Shown one piece after another: positions 1 through 3,640 of a DNA stretch of 6,591 nucleotides; the first letter of the stretch is position 1, and each line of letters starts with the position of its first letter. The translations under genes and the position numbers were made by a program. Source of the DNA: Hymenobacter sp. (GTDB lineage: Bacteria > Bacteroidota > Bacteroidia > Cytophagales > Hymenobacteraceae); assembly GCA_025362615.1 (NCBI GenBank), contig JANYFQ010000147.1, positions 1-6,591 of the forward strand. Direction: 5' to 3'. A model generated the notes under the pieces. It did not search any database. It saw only the letters and a list, made by a program, of their open reading frames with translations, and was not told where the DNA came from.

Positions 1-244
1 TTAACCCCCGCACACCATGCAAAAAACCTTCAATTATCCGACAACCAGTGGCCGCTCCGGCCGGGCCATAGCGCCCGGCGGGTGGCTGCTTTGCCAGGTG
101 GGGGCCGTTTGGGCCAGCGCCGCCAGCGGCAGCAGCCAGGCCACCAGCCAGCAGAGCAGCCACCCGCCGGGCGCTATGGCCCGGCCGGAGCGGCCACTGG
201 TTGTCGGATAATTGAAGGTTTTTTGCATGGTGTGCGGGGGTTAA
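1..244. repeat. Perfect 90-bp inverted repeat with 64-bp centre
   Basis: Positions 1-90 are the exact reverse complement of 155-244; the centre 91-154 is not palindromic. Both outer ends read TTAACCCCCG inward. Each arm carries the same ATG and the same first two dozen codons of a reading frame, plus the leader before them, so the repeat copies the start of a gene rather than a transposon end. No transposase is visible. The left arm reaches exactly base 1, so it either continues outside the window or the window starts at a contig edge. An assembly or amplification fold-back is at least as likely as a real genomic inversion. Confidence 0.95.
91..228 (-). pseudogene. 5' fragment of a secreted-protein gene, broken by the inverted repeat
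   Basis: Reading leftward from the ATG at 228, the frame begins MQKTFNYPTTSG and continues into a hydrophobic stretch WLLCWLVAWLLPLAALA (about residues 23-39) followed by QTAPTW. This looks like a long type I signal peptide with predicted cleavage at ALA/Q, common in Bacteroidota exported proteins. The opposite-strand version of the frame lacks this hydrophobic core, so the minus strand is the likely coding one. After about residue 46 the sequence enters the left arm of the inverted repeat and simply reads its own reverse complement, so the mature protein is missing and its function cannot be named. The gene would be transcribed divergently from the histidine kinase. Confidence 0.45.
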
Positions 245-274
245 AAAAGTGGGTTGAAAAAAGAGTAAGCTGGC

Positions 275-309
275 AAAAAGCGGAATGCCCGGCGGGTGGC
301 CGGGCATTC
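275..309 (-). terminator. Terminator-like hairpin with T-tract (minus strand)
   Basis: An 11-bp perfect stem, 283-293 pairing with 299-309 (GAATGCCCGGC), closes a 5-nt loop. On the minus strand it is followed after three bases by TTTTT (279-275), the form of an intrinsic terminator. No minus-strand gene lies between it and the histidine kinase start. It sits about 50 nt before the signal-peptide ATG at 228, so it could be a leader attenuator for that gene or an isolated hairpin. On the plus strand it has no T-tract. Confidence 0.4.
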
Positions 310-361
310 GCGTGGGAGGTTGAGGGCACAAAAGTGGCCGGTTCGGCCAGGGCAAAGCAAG

Positions 362-475
362 AACTTTGAGGTTCATCCTCAAACTTTGAGGTCGGGACCG
401 GCCAACACCACCATTTTGCCGGGCCCCGACCTCAAAAAATGAGGTCGGGGCCGGCCAACTTTGAGGCCGGGGCCG
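362..475. repeat. TTTGAGG / GAGGTCGGGGCCGGCC repeat cluster
   Basis: AACTTTGAGG occurs at 362, 382 and 457. GAGGTCGGGACCGGCCAAC at 388-406 recurs at 441-459 with one mismatch, and a shorter variant ends near 475. Two stems lie within: TTTGAGG (365-371) with CCTCAAA (377-383), and a 12-bp perfect stem GGCCCCGACCTC (422-433) with 441-452 across an A-rich 7-nt loop. The cluster lies immediately upstream of the kinase promoter, where it could bind a regulator or be a dispersed palindromic repeat. No T-tract follows, so it is not a convincing terminator. Confidence 0.7.
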
Positions 476-499
476 TGCAAGGTGCCGCCGGGGCACTGC

Positions 500-507
500 T
501 ACCTTTG
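500..507 (+). promoter_or_regulatory. Probable Bacteroidota -7 promoter element
   Basis: TACCTTTG matches the TAnnTTTG consensus of the Bacteroidota primary sigma factor. It lies 26 nt before the ATG at 534, leaving a short leader. A good TTG at the expected -33 distance is not evident; the nearest, at 461-463, is too far. The element supports the ATG at 534 over the in-frame TTG at 516, which would lie almost at the transcript start. Confidence 0.45.
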
Positions 508-533
508 CCCCCATCTTGCTTTGGGTTTTGACT

Positions 534-2348
534 ATGGTGTTTTCTTTGGCAGCCTGGGCTTGGTGCCGCCGGTGGCGGCGGCACTGGCCGCTGCTGCTGC
601 TGGCCGGGGCCGCCTGCCAGCCCGCGCCGGCCCCGCCCGCTACGCCCCGCGCTGCGCCGCCCTCGGCCGCTGCCCCCGCCCCGGCCAATGCCCGGCAGGC
701 CGCGTTCTTCGCCCTGATTTACGCCGGCGATTCCATCTATGCCCTCAAAAACGGCGACCAGTCCCTGGCCCGCAGCCTGGTGTACTACACCCGCGCCCAG
801 GAGCTGGCCGCCGCCTCCGGCGATACCCTGCTGCTGGCCGAGGCCGTGTTTGCCAAAGGCCGCGTCTATGATGCCTGGAACAAGGAGCCGGCCAAGACCA
901 TTGCCTACTTCCAGCAGGCCACCGACCTGTTTCGGCAGCTGCCCGCCCAGCGGCGGCGCTACTACTACGCCTGGCACCTGGTGGCCCACGCCTACGACAA
1001 AGTGCCCGACACCGCCCGCGCCGTGGCCGTGCTGCGGGCCATGCGCCGCGAGCTGGCCGCCCAGCCCGCCGCCGTGCTCCGCCAAATGCCCTTCACCGTC
1101 GAAATGGCCCTCATCGCCACCCAGGTGGGCCACTACGCCCTGGCCGACTCGCTGCTCACCACCCTCACCCGCCGCGCCTGGGTGCGCAACGACCCCGCCA
1201 CCTACGACTACCTCTCGCACTACTACCTGGTGCAAAGCCGGCTCGACGTGTACTACCGCCGCCGCCGCCCGCCGCCCTACCTCGACTCGCTGGAAGGGGC
1301 CTACCGCCGCACCCGCCCCGCCCCCGACCGCCTCTACTACGCCCAAAACCTGGCCCGGCTGGCCGCCGCCGCCGGCCAGTACCCCAAGGCCTACGCCTAC
1401 CAAAGCAAGTTTATCTACCTCGGCGACAGCCTGCACGACAAAGCCGACGTCAACCAGCTGCGCCGGGCGTTGCTGCACGCCGCAGAAGCCGCCGACCGCC
1501 AGCAGCGCCAGGCCGAAGCCCGCAGCCAGGCCGCCCGCACCCGCACCCTGGGGCTGCTGAGCAGCGGCCTGGTCATCATCTCGCTGCTGGGCTTCTACCT
1601 GGCCCGGCAGGGCCGCCGCGCCCAGGCCCAGGCCCGCCGCCTGGCCACCGTGAATTACGCGCTGGGCACCACCAACCAGGAGCTGGCCACCGCCAGCCAG
1701 GCCGTGGCGGCCGTCAACCGGCAGCTCGACGACAAAGTGGCCCAGGTGGAGCTGCTCAACAAGGAAATCCAGCACCGCGTCAAAAACAACCTGCACATCA
1801 TCTACAGCCTGCTGCGGATGCAGGAGCGCCGCACCACCAGCCCCGAGGTGCTGGCCCAGCTCCAGGCCGCCCGCCTGCGCGTCGAGAGCATCGCCACCCT
1901 CCACAACCAGCTGCTCCGCAACCCCGCCGGGCTGGATATGTCGGAGTACCTGCGGGCCTTGATTTCGGCCGTGGTGGCCTGCCTGGCCAACGGCCGCCAG
2001 GTCGTCACGCACCTGCGCACCGACGACCTCGACCTGCCCACCGACAGCCACTTCCCCCTCTCGCTCATCCTGAACGAGCTGGTGACCAACTCCATCAAGT
2101 ACGCCGATACGGCGGGCCAGGCCCTGGAAATAAACGTGAGCGTAGCCCGCCGCCCCCACGACACCTGCATCGCCTACGCCGACAACGGCCGCCCGGCCGC
2201 CGCCAACCCGCCGCCCCCTTTCCGCCCCGAGCACGAGCTGGGCGGCCTGGGCACCCAAATCATCGTACTGCTGGCCCGCCAGCTCAACGCCACCCTGACT
2301 ACCCGGCCGGAGCAGCCGTTTCACTACGAGCTTTGCATTCCCCGTTAG
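534..2348 (+). CDS. TPR-containing transmembrane sensor histidine kinase (HisKA_2 family)
   Basis: This 604-residue protein should autophosphorylate on histidine and pass the phosphate to a response regulator, none of which is encoded here. The N-terminus is hydrophobic (WPLLLLAGAAC, signal or weak lipobox). Residues about 50-310 are alpha-helical with TPR-like repeats (for example TIAYFQQATDLF) and presumably form the periplasmic sensor. A membrane helix spans about 339-357 and a coiled coil follows. The H-box EIQHRVKNNLHII places phospho-acceptor H414 in HisKA_2 context. The ATPase has N-box LILNELVTNSIKYA (E515, N519), a DNG motif at D550 and a glycine loop GGLGTQ near 570-575. It ends FHYELCIPR, normal for the family. 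ATG 534 is chosen; TTG 516 would add six residues. It converges on the SUKH gene. Ligand and partner are unknown. Confidence 0.93.
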   Translation: MVFSLAAWAWCRRWRRHWPLLLLAGAACQPAPAPPATPRAAPPSAAAPAPANARQAAFFALIYAGDSIYALKNGDQSLARSLVYYTRAQELAAASGDTLLLAEAVFAKGRVYDAWNKEPAKTIAYFQQATDLFRQLPAQRRRYYYAWHLVAHAYDKVPDTARAVAVLRAMRRELAAQPAAVLRQMPFTVEMALIATQVGHYALADSLLTTLTRRAWVRNDPATYDYLSHYYLVQSRLDVYYRRRRPPPYLDSLEGAYRRTRPAPDRLYYAQNLARLAAAAGQYPKAYAYQSKFIYLGDSLHDKADVNQLRRALLHAAEAADRQQRQAEARSQAARTRTLGLLSSGLVIISLLGFYLARQGRRAQAQARRLATVNYALGTTNQELATASQAVAAVNRQLDDKVAQVELLNKEIQHRVKNNLHIIYSLLRMQERRTTSPEVLAQLQAARLRVESIATLHNQLLRNPAGLDMSEYLRALISAVVACLANGRQVVTHLRTDDLDLPTDSHFPLSLILNELVTNSIKYADTAGQALEINVSVARRPHDTCIAYADNGRPAAANPPPPFRPEHELGGLGTQIIVLLARQLNATLTTRPEQPFHYELCIPR

Positions 2349-2651
2349 GTGTTGGGTGGGGGTTGGGGATTCGGTTTTAGGTGTTGGGTTTTAGGGGTTG
2401 GGTGTTGGGAGTTGGGTGTTGGGTGTTGGGTTTTAGGGGTTGGGTGTTCGGTGTTGGGTTTTAGGTGTTGGGTGTTGGGTGTTGGGTTTTAGGTGTTGGG
2501 TTTTAGGTGTTGGGTGTTGGGGGCATGGAAACCTTGAATTTATCCATCACCTTCCCAACCCCCAACACCGAACACCTAAAACCCAACACCGAATACCTAA
2601 AACCCAACACCTAAAACCCAACACCCAACCCCCAACCCCCAACACCTAAAA
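2348..2651. repeat. Inverted 7-bp-periodic repeat array between convergent genes
   Basis: Positions 2373-2519 are 21 uninterrupted heptads, mainly GGTGTTG, GGTTTTA and GGGGTTG; degenerate units extend back to the kinase stop codon. After a 34-bp spacer, 2554-2651 are 14 heptads of the complementary type (CCCAACA, CCTAAAA, CCGAACA). The two blocks can pair into a long imperfect hairpin in RNA from either flanking gene. GGG recurs about every seven bases, so the left block on the plus strand and the right block on the minus strand fit the usual G-quadruplex spacing rule. The array occupies almost the whole 352-bp gap between the kinase stop (2348) and the SUKH stop (2701). No canonical terminator is seen, and the array may do that job. 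A 7-bp stem (2659-2665 with 2690-2696) is the only other structure in the gap. Confidence 0.95.
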
Positions 2652-2700
2652 CCAAGAACGTACCAGTGCAGGGTTGGAGGCGTGAGTAGTGGTACGGTCC

Positions 2701-3327
2701 TCACCCCGCTGCATAACGCCGGAACCGGGCCGCCGTTTGCCAATTCACCAAGTCAATCGACTTGTGGGGCTTCAAAAATTCGTGCCCGTCGGCCAGCGCG
2801 TCGGGGTGCAGGCGGTAGCGGCCGGCCTCCAAGTCGTCGGCGAAAGTATCGAGCAGCGCGGCCACCGACGGGGCCACCGGGAAGGCCGTTTCGTACTCCT
2901 CATCCCAAAAAATAACCTGGCCAACGGTGCCGCCTGCGGCCGGGGCCAAATCGACCCGCAGCCAGCCGTGCGACCCGTCGAAGCCCAGCGCCAGCCAGTT
3001 GGGCGTGAGGGCATTGGCGGGGTCGAGGCCGGGGCCAGCGTGCGCCAGCGGGTAGGGCATGGCAGCGCGGCGGCGGCGAAAATCGTCCAGCGCTTGGGCC
3101 AGTGGCAGCAGTTGCAGGCCGTAGCAGAAGTTACCCGCGTTTTCGTCGTCGTTCAGGCCGTCGTGGCGCTGGTAGAGGGCGCGGTAATCGGCTGGCAATG
3201 ATTGTCCCACAGCGTCTTGCAGGGCATTCAATTCAGCCGCTTCCGCGCCGGGGTTGAGCGACTCGGCCAGGATGCGCGGCGCATGGGCGGCCAGCCAGAA
3301 AGCAATGCGGTTGAGGGCGTTATCCAA
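2701..3327 (-). CDS. SMI1/KNR4 (SUKH) family protein
   Basis: From a TTG start at 3327 this is a 208-residue soluble protein. The N-terminus has the helix RIAFWLAAHAPRILAESLNPGA, then LPADYRALYQRHDG, the typical SUKH helix-turn motif. The core follows: NWLALGFDGSHGWLRVD, LAPAAGGTVGQVIFWDEE and a closing helix VAALLDTFADDLEAG. These match the bacterial SMI1/KNR4 arrangement end to end, with no visible truncation. Bacterial SUKH proteins are often immunity proteins of polymorphic toxin systems, but solitary housekeeping-like members are common and no toxin gene is adjacent. An upstream ATG at 3444 would add 39 residues, partly translated from the octad repeat (HSFTHSLPHSL) and rich in Arg/Ser unlike the family, so it is rejected. 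The gene is divergent from the Dna2-like gene. Confidence 0.85.
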   Translation of the reverse strand: MDNALNRIAFWLAAHAPRILAESLNPGAEAAELNALQDAVGQSLPADYRALYQRHDGLNDDENAGNFCYGLQLLPLAQALDDFRRRRAAMPYPLAHAGPGLDPANALTPNWLALGFDGSHGWLRVDLAPAAGGTVGQVIFWDEEYETAFPVAPSVAALLDTFADDLEAGRYRLHPDALADGHEFLKPHKSIDLVNWQTAARFRRYAAG

Positions 3328-3369
3328 TGAGTGAGGGAGCGAATGAGTGAATGAGTGAATGAATTGGTA
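3325..3369 (-). repeat. Octad repeat element, copy 1 (before SUKH start)
   Basis: Read on the minus strand: TACCAATTC, then four 8-bp units (ATTCACTC, ATTCACTC, ATTCGCTC, CCTCACTC; 3360-3329), then ATTG (3328-3325). The TTG inside that ATTG is the proposed SUKH start codon, so the element forms the leader of the gene. The same design recurs at 3600-3640 and 5791-5831. Confidence 0.9.
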
Positions 3370-3637
3370 GCGCGAAAACGTGTTTCGCGACGAGCGCCGC
3401 GAGCGCCCTGCGGCGGCTTCGTTGCCCGAAATTGCGAAAACCAACGCGGGCTACTTCTTGCGCTTGCCATGAAACAGTTTTCCGCACCACGGGCCAACGG
3501 CCCCGCCAAAACGCGGCCAGCGAATTAAAGGCGAAAGTTCGGTCGTAGCTTCGGGTTCGGCCGCGAAATCAGCCACCCGTTTCCCTCCATAAAAGTTGCT
3601 ATAAATTCACTCATCCACTCATTCGCTCATTCACTCA
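3328..3637. other. Divergent intergenic region
   Basis: About 310 bp separate the two divergent starts. It has an octad repeat at each edge, a small hairpin CGCGAAA (3371-3377) with TTTCGCG (3383-3389), a GC-rich stretch at 3390-3420, and an AT-rich patch around 3589-3610 that stands out in this GC-rich sequence and is the likeliest place for the large gene's promoter. No clean TAnnTTTG box was found on either strand. A possible 41-codon ORF lies within it. Confidence 0.6.
3451..3576 (-). CDS. Possible 41-residue basic small protein
   Basis: From a GTG at 3576 the frame runs to TAG at 3451, beginning ADFAAEPEATTELSPLIRW and ending CGKLFHGKRKK, with a strongly basic tail. A GGAGGG sequence lies six bases before the GTG, unusual here because the other genes lack such sites. 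The frame is open back to a stop at 3607-3609 with no ATG. It is not recognised as any family. It could be a real small protein, the 3' remnant of a larger gene, or chance. It would be read in the same direction as the SUKH gene, 123 bp upstream of it. Confidence 0.25.
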   Translation of the reverse strand: MADFAAEPEATTELSPLIRWPRFGGAVGPWCGKLFHGKRKK

Positions 3638-3640
3638 TTG
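3600..3640 (+). repeat. Octad repeat element, copy 2 (before the Dna2-like gene start)
   Basis: TATAA is followed by four 8-bp units (ATTCACTC, ATCCACTC, ATTCGCTC, ATTCACTC; 3605-3636) and ATTG (3637-3640). The TTG at 3638 is the proposed start codon. Total length is 41 bp, the same as copy 3. Confidence 0.9.

Noticed and set aside
17..211. 64-codon plus-strand frame in the inverted repeat
   Set aside because: It exists because the arms are palindromic; only the minus-strand version has a signal-peptide hydrophobic core.
739..1560. 273-codon plus-strand frame rich in Pro, Thr, Ala and Trp
   Set aside because: Out-of-frame shadow of the kinase sensor region; low-complexity composition and no recognisable domain.
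432..2324. 630-codon open frame on the minus strand
   Set aside because: It lies antisense to the histidine kinase. Its translation is Gly/Val/Gln/Ala-rich with no domain, as expected from a GC-rich gene's mirror frame, while the plus frame has complete kinase motifs.
2440..2649. 69-codon plus-strand frame (GVGCWVLG-type repeats)
   Set aside because: It is a translation of the heptad array and its inverted block, not a gene.
2348..2651. CRISPR array
   Set aside because: Units are 7 bp with no spacers between repeats, and no cas genes are present; the Cas4-like nuclease fold belongs to the Dna2-like gene.
2689..3201. 170-codon plus-strand frame
   Set aside because: Antisense to the SUKH gene, which has family motifs along its full length.
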